Source: Arthrobacter_H sp030452125 (GTDB lineage: Bacteria; Actinomycetota; Actinomycetes; Actinomycetales; Micrococcaceae). Taken from it: 64,000 bases of DNA. Location of the stretch: NCBI GenBank assembly GCA_052379645.1, contig JBQSYU010000002.1; one strand, 5' to 3'. The notes beneath the pieces are model-generated. The model made no database searches. It was not told the origin of the DNA and saw nothing but the letters and a program-made list of their open reading frames with translations. The position numbers and the translations under genes are program-made. This document shows, piece by piece, positions 31,189 to 39,705 of this stretch; the stretch's first letter is position 1, and each line of letters begins with the position of its first letter.

Positions 31189-32472
31189 GTGGCGCAGCCG
31201 AAGCAGCTCAAGAAGCTCACCCGCGACCGCATGGAACGCACGGGGGAGTCCTACACCACAGCCCGCAAGGCCATTCTCGATGGCCGCCCCGAACGCCCCT
31301 CGGCCCGCCCGGCTCCGGCCGGCACCCCGGGGCGCGCGGGAGGTCCGGCTGCCGGGCCGGGCCGGCCGGCGGCGGATCCGGATGAGTTGCCGGAGTATCC
31401 GGCACCGGCTGAGGTCACCCAGTACGACGCCGGTCTCTGGCACCGGGTGCTGACCCAGGCGGGGGTGGTCCACCCGTTGACCGGCCAGCCGCTCAGCGAG
31501 GCCCTGCTGGCCGGTCTGGCCGGGGGCATCGGCTTCATGGTCTTCGTCTTCGACGAGGAATCGAGTACGGCCGCCACGGTCGTCACCCGGGCCCATCCCG
31601 AGCCCTATACGGCGAACCTGCTGACCCGTAGCGGGGCGACCGTGCGTGAACAGAGGACCGGCAGCGCCCGGTTGGCCGCCCAGTACCTCGACGCGGGGCT
31701 GGACACCGGCCGAGCCGTCGTCGTCCGGGTCAGTCGGGTTTTGCTGCCGTGGGTGGACGCCGGCATCGCCGATGGGGACGAACCAGTGGATGTGGCGGTG
31801 CTCGGCGAACACGACGAGGGCGAGCTGATCATCGATGACGGCTCCGGGGAACTGCAACTCATCGACCCCGAATCCCTGGCCGCGGCCCGCAGTCGACCCA
31901 AGGCCCTGAAGAACTGGCAGGCTTGGATCCCGTCCACCGGCGGGCCCGACGCCGATGCCCTCAAGAAGAACATCCTCGAGGCCATTACCGAGACCACAGG
32001 ACGGCTGCTGGGGACCCGTGAACTGCACGACATGCCCGAACACTTCGCCGCGAACGTGGGGATCGCCGGCCTGCGGACCTGGGCCGGGCAACTACGAGAC
32101 ACCACTTCCTCCCAAGGCTGGACCCGGCTGCTGGCCGGGCAGGGCCGGCTGACCTACGCCTTGGGCACGGTCGTCGGGTTCCTCACCGACGGACGCTACG
32201 GCGGCCCGGGCGGGCTGCGGGGGCTCTACGCCGACTTCCTGGACGAGGCCGCGGAACTGCCCGGTCTTGAACGTCTGGGCGCAGCCAGCCCCGGCTACCG
32301 GGAGTTGGCCGGGCAGTGGGACGAGCTGGCCGAAATGATCGATCCGGAGATCGAAGCGGAGGCGCGCAGCGCGCATTTCGCCGCACTCGCCGACCGGGTG
32401 GAGCCGCTGGCCGAGGCCGAGGAAAAAGCAGCCCGTCGACTCGTCGAGGTGCTGGCCACCCTCGGCGCGTAG
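31189..32472 (+). CDS. BtrH_N/DUF4872-like cysteine-peptidase-fold protein
   Basis: 427 aa. After an N-terminal basic segment (LTRDRMERTGESYTTARKAI) and an Ala/Pro/Gly linker comes a BtrH N-terminal-like region: HPLTGQPLSEALLAGLAGGI, then VDVAVLGEHDEGELIIDDGSG and PESLAAARSRPKALKNW. The C-terminal helical half (LRGLYADFLDEAAELPGLE) matches DUF4872. BtrH is an acyltransferase in butirosin synthesis, but the free-standing actinobacterial proteins are uncharacterised. The expected N-terminal Cys of the CA-type nucleophile motif is not visible here (VHPLTG instead), so activity is doubtful. Starts at GTG 31189 right after guaB. Confidence 0.65.
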   Translation: MAQPKQLKKLTRDRMERTGESYTTARKAILDGRPERPSARPAPAGTPGRAGGPAAGPGRPAADPDELPEYPAPAEVTQYDAGLWHRVLTQAGVVHPLTGQPLSEALLAGLAGGIGFMVFVFDEESSTAATVVTRAHPEPYTANLLTRSGATVREQRTGSARLAAQYLDAGLDTGRAVVVRVSRVLLPWVDAGIADGDEPVDVAVLGEHDEGELIIDDGSGELQLIDPESLAAARSRPKALKNWQAWIPSTGGPDADALKKNILEAITETTGRLLGTRELHDMPEHFAANVGIAGLRTWAGQLRDTTSSQGWTRLLAGQGRLTYALGTVVGFLTDGRYGGPGGLRGLYADFLDEAAELPGLERLGAASPGYRELAGQWDELAEMIDPEIEAEARSAHFAALADRVEPLAEAEEKAARRLVEVLATLGA

Positions 32473-32605
32473 GGCGCGTCCGGGAGGGAGCGGTACCGGC
32501 AGCGGGGGAGGCCGCAAAACCCGACGTCACTTCGGGGATCATTTTTGTCCGCCCGTGCGTTGTACCCAGTAGGATCAGTGAAAAGAACTTATAGAGGAGA
32601 ACACC

Positions 32606-33418
32606 ATGGCCCGTGGGGGCAACCCGATGTTCCAATCCAAGGCGTTCCGCGAGCAGATGCGGCCCGAGGGGAACACGACCACCAGTGACCAGCGCACTGC
32701 CGAGCCGATGAGCTCGCAGTCGCTGCAGGATCTCTACAACTCACCGTCCGCCTCCCCGGTCCAGACCGGGCGGCTGACCTATAACGACGTGGTCTCCAAG
32801 ACCGTGCTGATGTGGGGCACCCTGGTGATCACCGCCGTCGTCGGCTGGCAGATGCCCGCGTTGATGCTCCCGGCCATGCTCATCGGCTTCGTGCTTGCCC
32901 TGGTCAACATCTTCAAGCGCGAACCCTCACCGGTGTTGATCATGCTCTACGCCGCCGCAGAAGGGGTGTTCCTCGGCGCGATCTCCGGGGTGTTGGATGC
33001 CATGTATGACGGCATCGCCGTCCAGGCGGTGCTCGCCACCTTCTCCGTCTTCGCCGTGACCTTGTTGCTCTACCGCTCGGGCAAGTACCGGGCGACCCCG
33101 AAGATGACCAAGATGTTCACCATCGCGATGGGCGCCTACCTGCTCTTCAGCCTGGTGAACCTGGGCCTGATGCTCTTCGGCGTCTCCGATTCCATGTTCG
33201 GCGTGCGCAGTGAGTACCCGCTGCTCGGCGTGGGCATCGGCATCCTGGCCGTCCTGTTGGCCACCTACTCGCTGGTGCTGGACTTCACCCAGATCCAGCG
33301 CGGAATCGAGCAGGGTGCCCCGGCGAAGTTCGCCTGGACCGCGGCCTTCGGCCTGACCGTGACCATGGTCTGGCTGTACATCGAGATCCTGCGCATCATC
33401 GCCATCCTGCGCAACTAG
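32606..33418 (+). CDS. Bax inhibitor-1/YccA family membrane protein
   Basis: 270 aa. A polar 65-residue N-terminus, then seven hydrophobic helices of the TMBIM family, ending LYIEILRIIAILRN, which matches the conserved C-terminal helix with its acidic residue. Thought to act as a pH-sensitive calcium leak; the bacterial role is unknown. GAGGAGAACACC is a strong ribosome-binding site before ATG 32606. Monocistronic, with a hairpin terminator after it. Confidence 0.88.
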   Translation: MARGGNPMFQSKAFREQMRPEGNTTTSDQRTAEPMSSQSLQDLYNSPSASPVQTGRLTYNDVVSKTVLMWGTLVITAVVGWQMPALMLPAMLIGFVLALVNIFKREPSPVLIMLYAAAEGVFLGAISGVLDAMYDGIAVQAVLATFSVFAVTLLLYRSGKYRATPKMTKMFTIAMGAYLLFSLVNLGLMLFGVSDSMFGVRSEYPLLGVGIGILAVLLATYSLVLDFTQIQRGIEQGAPAKFAWTAAFGLTVTMVWLYIEILRIIAILRN

Positions 33419-33434
33419 CTCGACCACGACCCAG

Positions 33435-33471
33435 GACGACGGCGGTGCCCCTTCAGGGTGCCGCCGTCGTC
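33435..33471 (+). terminator. Terminator after the Bax inhibitor-like gene
   Basis: GACGACGGCGG (33435-33445) pairs with CCGCCGTCGTC (33461-33471), 16 nt after the stop. Confidence 0.65.
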
Positions 33472-33538
33472 ATGTATGCAGCACCCGGTTCGCCGCGGCG
33501 ATATCGTAGGGGAACATCCAGCCAGGAAGGGAACAGCG

Positions 33539-34456
33539 ATGAGTGGGACCACGGCCGCGCCCACGGGCCGGCAGTTCACGATCCGCGGCGGCGGGTCCGA
33601 AGCCGTCATCACCGAGCTGGCTGCCGCCCTGCGCCTCTACCGCCGCAACGGCATCGATCTGGCCCAGCCCTTCGGGGAGGACGAATTGCCGCCCTCGGGG
33701 TCCGGGATCCTGCTGGCGCCCTGGGGCAACCGGATCCGCGACGGGCGCTGGGAACTCGACGGGCGGACCCAGCAGCTGGATGTGACCGAGGTGGCCACCG
33801 GCAATGCCATTCACGGGCTGCTGCGCAATACCGGCTACCGGGTGGATGCCTCCAGCGAATCGTTGATCTGCCTGTCGGCCGAGATCTTCCCGCAGCATGG
33901 TTTCCCCTTCCGGATGACCCATACCGTGACCTACGCCCTCGACGCCGAAGGGGGGCTCTCGGTCACCCAGGATCTGCTGAACCACAGCGCACGCAGTGCG
34001 CCCGCGGCGCTGGGGGCCCACCCCTACCTGCGCCTGGGCGAGGTGCCCACCGAAGACCTGGTGCTCGGTGTCCAGGCCGACACCGCACTGGTGACCGACG
34101 AGCGACTCATCCCCACCGGCAGCACCCCGGTAGCCGGGGATACCGATCTACGCGCCGGCCGCCGGGTGGGGGATCTGCGCATCGACATCGGTCTGACCGG
34201 GCTGACCCTGCACGACGACGGGGTCCACCACCACCGGCTGACCGCACCGGATGGCCGGGCCGTCGGGGTCTGGGCCGATGCCGGCTTCGATTACGTCCAG
34301 GTGTTCGTCACCGAGGGCTATGCCGGCCAACCGTTGGCGGTGGCCATCGAACCGATGACAGCCCCGGCCAACGCCTTCAACTCGGGGGAGGGGCTGACCT
34401 GGTTGACGCAGCATGAGCATCTGATCGGTCGTTGGGGCATCGAATCATGGCTCTGA
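33539..34456 (+). CDS. Aldose 1-epimerase family protein
   Basis: 305 aa galactose-mutarotase-like beta-sandwich. ILLAPWGNRIRDGRWELDG (substrate Arg), AIHGLLRN with a conserved His, GAHPYLRLG with the catalytic-type His and an acidic YAGQPLAVAIEPMTAPANAFNSGEGL near the end. Likely mutarotates a hexose or hexose-6-phosphate. GGAAGGGAAC precedes ATG 33539. It overlaps the next gene by 10 nt. Confidence 0.9.
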   Translation: MSGTTAAPTGRQFTIRGGGSEAVITELAAALRLYRRNGIDLAQPFGEDELPPSGSGILLAPWGNRIRDGRWELDGRTQQLDVTEVATGNAIHGLLRNTGYRVDASSESLICLSAEIFPQHGFPFRMTHTVTYALDAEGGLSVTQDLLNHSARSAPAALGAHPYLRLGEVPTEDLVLGVQADTALVTDERLIPTGSTPVAGDTDLRAGRRVGDLRIDIGLTGLTLHDDGVHHHRLTAPDGRAVGVWADAGFDYVQVFVTEGYAGQPLAVAIEPMTAPANAFNSGEGLTWLTQHEHLIGRWGIESWL

Positions 34457-35658
34457 GCCCCGGGCCCGGACACCGCAACGTCACCGGGGACCTTCCCTAT
34501 GGCGTGCGGATCGCCGCGGCCTGGAGCTGGCGGGTGGCCATCATCGTGGCGACGACCGGTCTGGTGCTGTGGTTGTTGAGCCACGTATCGTTGCTGGTGA
34601 TCCCCTTGATGATCGCCGCCCTGCTGGCCGGGCTGCTGATGCCCGTGGTGAGGTTGCTCCGGCGCTGGAAGCTGCCCAACGGCCTGGCCACCGGGGTGAC
34701 GATGCTGGTGTTCCTGGCCGTGATCACCACCTTGCTCTCGCTGGTGGGACGGACCATGGCCCGGGGCATGATGAGCCTGTGGCAACAGGCACTGGCCGGG
34801 GCCGCCCAGGTCCAGCACTGGCTCTCCTCCGGCCCGCTGCAGTTGAGCAACCAGGACCTGGACCGTTATCTCGACGGGGCGCTGACCCAACTGCAATCCA
34901 ATAGCGACACGATCCTCAGCGGGGCCGTGTCCTGGGGCAGCGCCCTCGGACACGGGGCCGCCGGACTGCTGCTGGCCTTGTTCTCGCTGGTCTTCTTCCT
35001 GCTCGAAGGCGAACGCATCTGGGCCTTCGTGGTCGGGCTGATGCCGCGGCGGGCCCGGGCCGCCATCGACGGTGCCGGTCGCCGGGGCTGGATCAGCCTG
35101 GTCATCTACACCAGGGTGCAGCTCTTCGTCGCCTTCGTCGACGCCGTTGGCATCGGGGTCGGGGCCGCGATCCTCGGGGTCCCGCTGGCCTTCCCGCTGG
35201 GCGGACTCGTCTTCCTGGGCTCGTTCATCCCCATCATCGGCGCCTTGGCCACCGGCGCCCTGGCCGTCCTGCTGGCCCTGGTCGCCAACGGGTGGATCAA
35301 CGCGCTGGTCATGCTGGCCGTCGTCCTGCTGGTCCAGCAGGCGGAATCCCATATCCTGCAGCCGCTGGTCATGGGCAGGGCGGTGAGCCTCCACCCCTTG
35401 GCCGTCGTCCTGGCCGTCACCGGCGGCACGCTCATTGCCGGTATCACCGGCGCCTTGTTCGCCGTGCCGGTCATGGCCGTGCTGAACACCATGATCCGCT
35501 ATATTTCGGCGCGTGGCTGGGAAACCCCCGGCGCGTGGGCCGTGGATGGCGATCCACCCCCGGGCCCCGATGCGCCGTTCACGGCGCCGGCGGACCTGGA
35601 CGGCGAAACCGATGCCGTCGTCTCGCCCGGGCCCCACACCGGAGAACCACCCCGGTGA
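34447..35658 (+). CDS. AI-2E family transporter (PerM/TqsA-type)
   Basis: 403 aa with about eight transmembrane helices: two at the N-terminus, a soluble helical insert (about 95-165), then a long C-terminal membrane block containing PLGGLVFLGSFIPIIGALATG and VQQAESHILQPLVMGRAVSLHPL, the family signature. Substrate unknown. The C-terminal 45 residues are Pro/Asp-rich. Overlaps both neighbours (10 nt upstream, 4 nt downstream), so epimerase-transporter-ilvA form one operon. Confidence 0.9.
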   Translation: MALSPGPGHRNVTGDLPYGVRIAAAWSWRVAIIVATTGLVLWLLSHVSLLVIPLMIAALLAGLLMPVVRLLRRWKLPNGLATGVTMLVFLAVITTLLSLVGRTMARGMMSLWQQALAGAAQVQHWLSSGPLQLSNQDLDRYLDGALTQLQSNSDTILSGAVSWGSALGHGAAGLLLALFSLVFFLLEGERIWAFVVGLMPRRARAAIDGAGRRGWISLVIYTRVQLFVAFVDAVGIGVGAAILGVPLAFPLGGLVFLGSFIPIIGALATGALAVLLALVANGWINALVMLAVVLLVQQAESHILQPLVMGRAVSLHPLAVVLAVTGGTLIAGITGALFAVPVMAVLNTMIRYISARGWETPGAWAVDGDPPPGPDAPFTAPADLDGETDAVVSPGPHTGEPPR

Positions 35659-36956
35659 CCGACTCCCTTGATGAAAGCGTCCCCATGCAGCAGCCACCCG
35701 ATACCACCACCCACCAGACTCTGCCCGTCACCCTGGCCGATATCGAAGCCGCCGCCGAACTCCTGGAGGGCGTCATCGCGCACACCCCGGTGGAGCATTC
35801 CCGGGCCCTGGGCACGTTGACCGGCAGCGATGTCTACCTCAAATGCGAGAACCTGCAGCGGGCCGGATCCTTCAAGGTCCGTGGCGCCTACGTGCGCATG
35901 GCCCGGCTGAGCGAGGCGGAGAAGGCCCGCGGCGTCGTGGCCGCCTCCGCGGGCAACCATGCCCAGGGTGTCGCCGTGGCGGCCGCCCGGCTGGGCATCG
36001 AGGCCCGGATCTACATGCCGTTGGGTGTCGCCCTGCCCAAGCTCACCGCGACCAAGGACCACGGCGCCGAAGTCATCCTGCACGGACACAACGTGGACGA
36101 GGCCCTGGCGGAGGCCCAACGCTATGCCGACTCCTCCGGGGCCGTGTTCGTTCACCCCTTCGACAACGCGGACATCATCGCCGGGCAGGGAACCATCGGG
36201 CTGGAACTGCTCGAACAACTGCCCGACGTCGACACCGTGCTCATGGGCGTCGGTGGCGGCGGACTGCTGGCCGGGGTGGCGACCGCGGTGAAGGCCAAGG
36301 CCCGCGAACAGGGCCGGGAGATCCGGGTCATCGGCGTCCAGGCCGAGAATGCGGCCTCCTACCCTCCGTCGCTGGCCGCCGACGCACTGGTGCCGTTGGA
36401 GAAGGTCTCCACGATCGCCGACGGCATCGCCGTGGGCCGTCCGGGCCAACTGCCGTTCTCGATCATCCGCGAACTGGTCGACGACGTCGTCACGGTCAGC
36501 GAGGATGCCCTGGCCAGGGCCCTGGTGTTCCTGCTCGAGCGTTCCAAGCTCGTGGTGGAACCCGCGGGGGCCGTCGGGGTCGCGGCCCTGTTGGAGGGCA
36601 AGTTGGCCGAACTGGGCATCGATTCCAAGCGCACCGCCGTCGTCCTCTCGGGGGGCAACATCGATCCGTTGCTGCTGCTCAAGGTGATCCAGCGCGGTCT
36701 GGCGGTCGCCGGACGCTACCTGACGGTGCGGATGATGCTTGATGACCGGGCGGGGGAGCTGGCCACGATTTCCCGGGTGATCGCCGAATCCGATGCGAAC
36801 GTCACCGGGGTGGACCACACCCGGATCGGCGGTTCGTTGTCGATGGGCGATGTCGCGATCACCATCGACATGGAGACCAAGGGCCACCTGCATTCCGAAC
36901 AAGTGCTGGACAACTTGCGGGCCGAGGGGTTCCAGCCGCTGATCATCACCACCTGA
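35655..36956 (+). CDS. ilvA: Threonine ammonia-lyase (threonine dehydratase)
   Basis: PLP enzyme producing 2-oxobutanoate from threonine. KCENLQRAGSFKVRGAYVRM carries the PLP Lys, and GVGGGGLLAGVATAVK is the phosphate-binding loop. A C-terminal ACT-like domain (GELATISRVIAESDANVTGV) suggests allosteric control, as in the short ilvA form. 433 aa from GTG 35655, which overlaps the preceding TGA; ATG 35685 is an alternative. It is followed by a bidirectional hairpin shared with greA. Confidence 0.94.
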   Translation: MTDSLDESVPMQQPPDTTTHQTLPVTLADIEAAAELLEGVIAHTPVEHSRALGTLTGSDVYLKCENLQRAGSFKVRGAYVRMARLSEAEKARGVVAASAGNHAQGVAVAAARLGIEARIYMPLGVALPKLTATKDHGAEVILHGHNVDEALAEAQRYADSSGAVFVHPFDNADIIAGQGTIGLELLEQLPDVDTVLMGVGGGGLLAGVATAVKAKAREQGREIRVIGVQAENAASYPPSLAADALVPLEKVSTIADGIAVGRPGQLPFSIIRELVDDVVTVSEDALARALVFLLERSKLVVEPAGAVGVAALLEGKLAELGIDSKRTAVVLSGGNIDPLLLLKVIQRGLAVAGRYLTVRMMLDDRAGELATISRVIAESDANVTGVDHTRIGGSLSMGDVAITIDMETKGHLHSEQVLDNLRAEGFQPLIITT

Positions 36957-36981
36957 GCCCGTCCCCGGGGCTTAAGAGAAA

Positions 36982-37019
36982 CAGCGGCCTGCATCTCCCG
37001 GAGGAGGTGCAGGCCGCTG
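36982..37019. terminator. Bidirectional terminator between ilvA and greA
   Basis: CAGCGGCCTGCA (36982-36993) pairs with TGCAGGCCGCTG (37008-37019), a perfect 12-bp stem. Confidence 0.7.
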
Positions 37020-37071
37020 GGCCCCCACCCGGCCGTCGGCCGATGGCCGCGGTCGGACTGGATGGTGGTGG

Positions 37072-37563
37072 CTAGCCGACGTAGGGCTTCGCGGAAATGA
37101 TCTCGACCTCGATCGACTTGCCGTTCGGGGCGGTGTAGCTGAGCTTGTCGCCCACCTTCTTGCCGTGCACCGCGGCACCGATGGGTGCCTTTTCGCTGTA
37201 GACCTCCAGGCCCGAATCGCCGGCCACCTCGCGGCTGCCGAACAGGAACGTGGTCTTGTCGCCGGCGATGTTCGCCTCCACGAGCATGCCGGGCTCCACC
37301 ACGCCGTCATCGGCCGGGGCGTCGCCGACTTCTGCTTTCTGCAGGAAGTCCGAGAGGTACTGGATGCGGGCCTCGGCTTTGCCCTGCTCCTCCTTGGCGG
37401 CGTGGTAGCCCCCATTTTCCTTCAGGTCGCCTTCAGAGCGGGCCTGCTCGATCTTGTCGACGATCTCAGCGCGGCCGGGACCCTGCAGGTGCTCGAGTTC
37501 AGCGGACAAGCGGTCGTGAGCCTCCTGGGTGAGCCAGAGAGCCGGTTCATTGTTGGTGGTCAA
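37072..37563 (-). CDS. greA: Transcription elongation factor GreA
   Basis: Stimulates transcript cleavage by stalled RNA polymerase. The coiled-coil N-terminus contains ARSEGDLKENGGYHAAKEEQ with the acidic tip, and IGAAVHGKKVGDKLSYTAPNG is the C-terminal FKBP-like domain. The start is TTG 37561-37563: AAGGAG lies 7 nt upstream, and the resulting 163 aa is the normal length. Upstream in-frame codons would place coding sequence through the ribosome-binding site. DUF4307 and mca follow upstream, a common actinobacterial neighbourhood. Confidence 0.95.
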   Translation of the reverse strand: MTTNNEPALWLTQEAHDRLSAELEHLQGPGRAEIVDKIEQARSEGDLKENGGYHAAKEEQGKAEARIQYLSDFLQKAEVGDAPADDGVVEPGMLVEANIAGDKTTFLFGSREVAGDSGLEVYSEKAPIGAAVHGKKVGDKLSYTAPNGKSIEVEIISAKPYVG

Positions 37564-37778
37564 CGTACTTCTCCTTGTAGTAAATGGGCCGGTCGGATGA
37601 CCGGCCACCAAACTGCAGTGTTTGCCCCGCCCGAGGCGATGCAAGCAAAGACCCCGCCGTGCGTGATGAAGAACCGCGGTCCGTCACCAGGTCAAGGCGG
37701 GGTGGATCGTATGTGAACGATTTTAGCCATTATCGGGCGAAACCCCAAGTGGCGCATCCCCCGATGGTCATACTCGGG

Positions 37779-38222
37779 TCAGTCGACGACCCAACAGGTG
37801 GTCACCCCACCGGTCACCCCGAGTGATTCGGTGCGCAGGTCGAAGTCCTTGATGATCGTTTGTCGTCCGCTGCCCTCGGAGGCGTCAAACGTGACCGTCT
37901 CCCACCCGACCACAGCGTAGGACTCATTCATCACCCGCAGGTTGCAGGCCACCGTGTCCGAGGGTTTCTTCTCCAACTGGATGGTGACGTTGGCGCTGGT
38001 GTCGGAGGTGATGTCGAAGGCCACGTCCTTGCTGGAGTAGGGCTTGATGTTCCACCAGGCCACCACGCCGGCCGCGATGATCGCCAGGACCAGTCCCGCG
38101 ACGATCATGACGATTTTGCGCCGCCGGCTCAGGCCGCGCTTGGGTGCGCCATAACGATTCGCTACGCTGGAAGGTGGCGCGTCGCCCGTTGAGGGAGGAG
38201 GCGCCGGCTGCTGGGTGTTCAT
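37779..38222 (-). CDS. DUF4307 membrane-anchored protein
   Basis: 147 aa. Pro-rich cytosolic N-terminus, basic GLSRRRK, one transmembrane helix (IVMIVAGLVLAIIAAGVVAWW), then an extracellular beta domain with conserved Cys in VACNLRV and TTCWVVD. Function unknown. ATG 38222 is 7 nt after TAGACT (38230-38235, minus strand). Located between greA and divergent mca, as in many actinobacteria. Confidence 0.88.
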   Translation of the reverse strand: MNTQQPAPPPSTGDAPPSSVANRYGAPKRGLSRRRKIVMIVAGLVLAIIAAGVVAWWNIKPYSSKDVAFDITSDTSANVTIQLEKKPSDTVACNLRVMNESYAVVGWETVTFDASEGSGRQTIIKDFDLRTESLGVTGGVTTCWVVD

Positions 38223-38229
38223 CCCCACC

Positions 38230-38235
38230 AGTCTA
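38230..38235 (-). promoter_or_regulatory. Probable -10 box of the DUF4307 gene (leaderless)
   Basis: TAGACT on the minus strand with a 7-nt gap to ATG 38222 and no Shine-Dalgarno. Confidence 0.5.
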
Positions 38236-38293
38236 GGTCTTTTCGCAGGACGGCAAATCGGCCGTCCTGATGGCATTGAGGAGCAAGCTCATC

Positions 38294-39211
38294 GTGGAAG
38301 AAGCCCGGGTCGTTCCCGTCCCGCCGTCAGAGGGTTTCCGGCTCCTAGCCGTCCATGCCCACCCGGATGACGAATCGAGCAAGGGCGCAGCCATGATGGC
38401 GGCCTACGCCTCCGCCGGCGCCCGGGTCATGGTGGCCTCCTGCACCGGTGGCGAACGCGGGGACATCCTCAACGCCTCCGCCGGGGAACTCGCCCACGCC
38501 CACCGGGACCTGGCCGGACTGCGCCGCAAGGAGATGGCCGAAGCCGCCGCCGCATTGGGCGTCGAGCACCGCTGGATCGGCTTCGTGGATTCGGGCCTAC
38601 CCCAGGGGGATCCGCTGCCCCCACTGCCTTCCGGGTCCTTCGCCACGCAGAGCCTCGAACGCGCCGCCGCCCCGCTGGTGAAGCTGATCCGTGAGTTCCG
38701 TCCGCACGTGATGACCACCTACGACGAAAACGGCGGATACCCGCACCCGGACCACATCATGACCCACCGGGTGTCGGTCGAGGCCTTCGAGGCGGCGGCC
38801 GATCCCACGCGCTATCCCGAACTGGGCGAGCCGTGGGAGGTCTCCAAGCTCTACTACGACCGGGCCTTCAGCCCGGACCGCATCCGCACGCTGCACTATG
38901 CGATGGTCGAGAACGGCGTCGAATCCCCGTATGAAGAGCGGGTCAAGGCCTTCGAAGCACACCCCGACGAAGAGATGTTCCGCTGGGTCAGCCCCCATGA
39001 GACGACGACGCAGATCGCCTGCTCCGACTGCTTCGAGGCCCGCGACCGCGCCCTGCTGGCGCATCGGACGCAGATCGACCCGGAGGGCTTCTTCTTCGCC
39101 GTGCCCACCTGGATCTACGAAAAGTACTGGCCCTGGGAGGACTACACGCTGGTCACCTCCCGGGTCGAGGCCCCGACCCCGGAAACCGATCTTTTCGCCG
39201 GTCTACGCTAG
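38294..39211 (+). CDS. mca: Mycothiol S-conjugate amidase
   Basis: Zn amidase of the LmbE/PIG-L family that cleaves mycothiol conjugates to mercapturates and GlcN-Ins. LLAVHAHPDDESSKGAAM carries the HPDDE zinc motif, then ASCTGGERGDILN and YPHPDHIMTHR with the third metal His. SSKG favours Mca over MshB. GTG 38294 has GAGGAG about 10 nt upstream; ATG 38270 would add 8 residues and lacks a ribosome-binding site. Its presence shows the host uses mycothiol. Confidence 0.93.
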   Translation: MEEARVVPVPPSEGFRLLAVHAHPDDESSKGAAMMAAYASAGARVMVASCTGGERGDILNASAGELAHAHRDLAGLRRKEMAEAAAALGVEHRWIGFVDSGLPQGDPLPPLPSGSFATQSLERAAAPLVKLIREFRPHVMTTYDENGGYPHPDHIMTHRVSVEAFEAAADPTRYPELGEPWEVSKLYYDRAFSPDRIRTLHYAMVENGVESPYEERVKAFEAHPDEEMFRWVSPHETTTQIACSDCFEARDRALLAHRTQIDPEGFFFAVPTWIYEKYWPWEDYTLVTSRVEAPTPETDLFAGLR

Positions 39212-39235
39212 GTCCGGCCTCGTCGGCCTCCCGGG

Positions 39236-39241
39236 TAGACT
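39236..39241 (+). promoter_or_regulatory. Possible -10 box of the gene at 39286
   Basis: TAGACT, giving a leader of about 38 nt to GTG 39286. Confidence 0.35.
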
Positions 39242-39285
39242 AGGCGGGCCGGTCAGCGCCGGTCCCCACCAAGAAAGAGCATCAA

Positions 39286-39639
39286 GTGAACCTGTTCTCC
39301 TCAGTGCTGGTCGCCGCCAGCTCCGCTCCGGCCGTCCCCACCGGAGACGCCGCCCGTGAGATCGGCCCGGGCTTCGCGGGGTTCGTGGCCACCGCAGCGA
39401 TGGTCATCGTCGTGATCTTCCTGATCCGGGACATGACCCGGCGCATCCGCCGGGTCCGCTATGCCGGTACCGCCGAGGAACGCCAGAACGAACTGGTTGA
39501 ACGCGGACGCGAACGCCAGGCGGCCAGCGACGAGTTCCCGCCCCGCAGCAACCCCGGACCCGATGGGAGCATCCGTTTCGGCGATGGGACCGAGGACCAG
39601 GGCGACGGCCCCGATCCGACCCGGGGACCGTCCCGCTAG
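39286..39639 (+). CDS. Small single-pass membrane protein
   Basis: 117 aa. Short N-terminal extracellular segment, one transmembrane helix (FAGFVATAAMVIVVIFLIRD), then a basic TRRIRRVRYAG and a charged, Pro-rich cytosolic tail with EERQNELVERGRERQ. Actinobacterial mca genes often have such a protein next to them; its role is not known. GTG start preceded by AAGAAAGAG. Confidence 0.75.
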   Translation: MNLFSSVLVAASSAPAVPTGDAAREIGPGFAGFVATAAMVIVVIFLIRDMTRRIRRVRYAGTAEERQNELVERGRERQAASDEFPPRSNPGPDGSIRFGDGTEDQGDGPDPTRGPSR

Positions 39640-39705
39640 ACCGGGCCGGTCGACGCCCACCCGGGATTGGGTGATCCGTCCCACGGCGTCTAGCATGGCC
39701 GAGGC

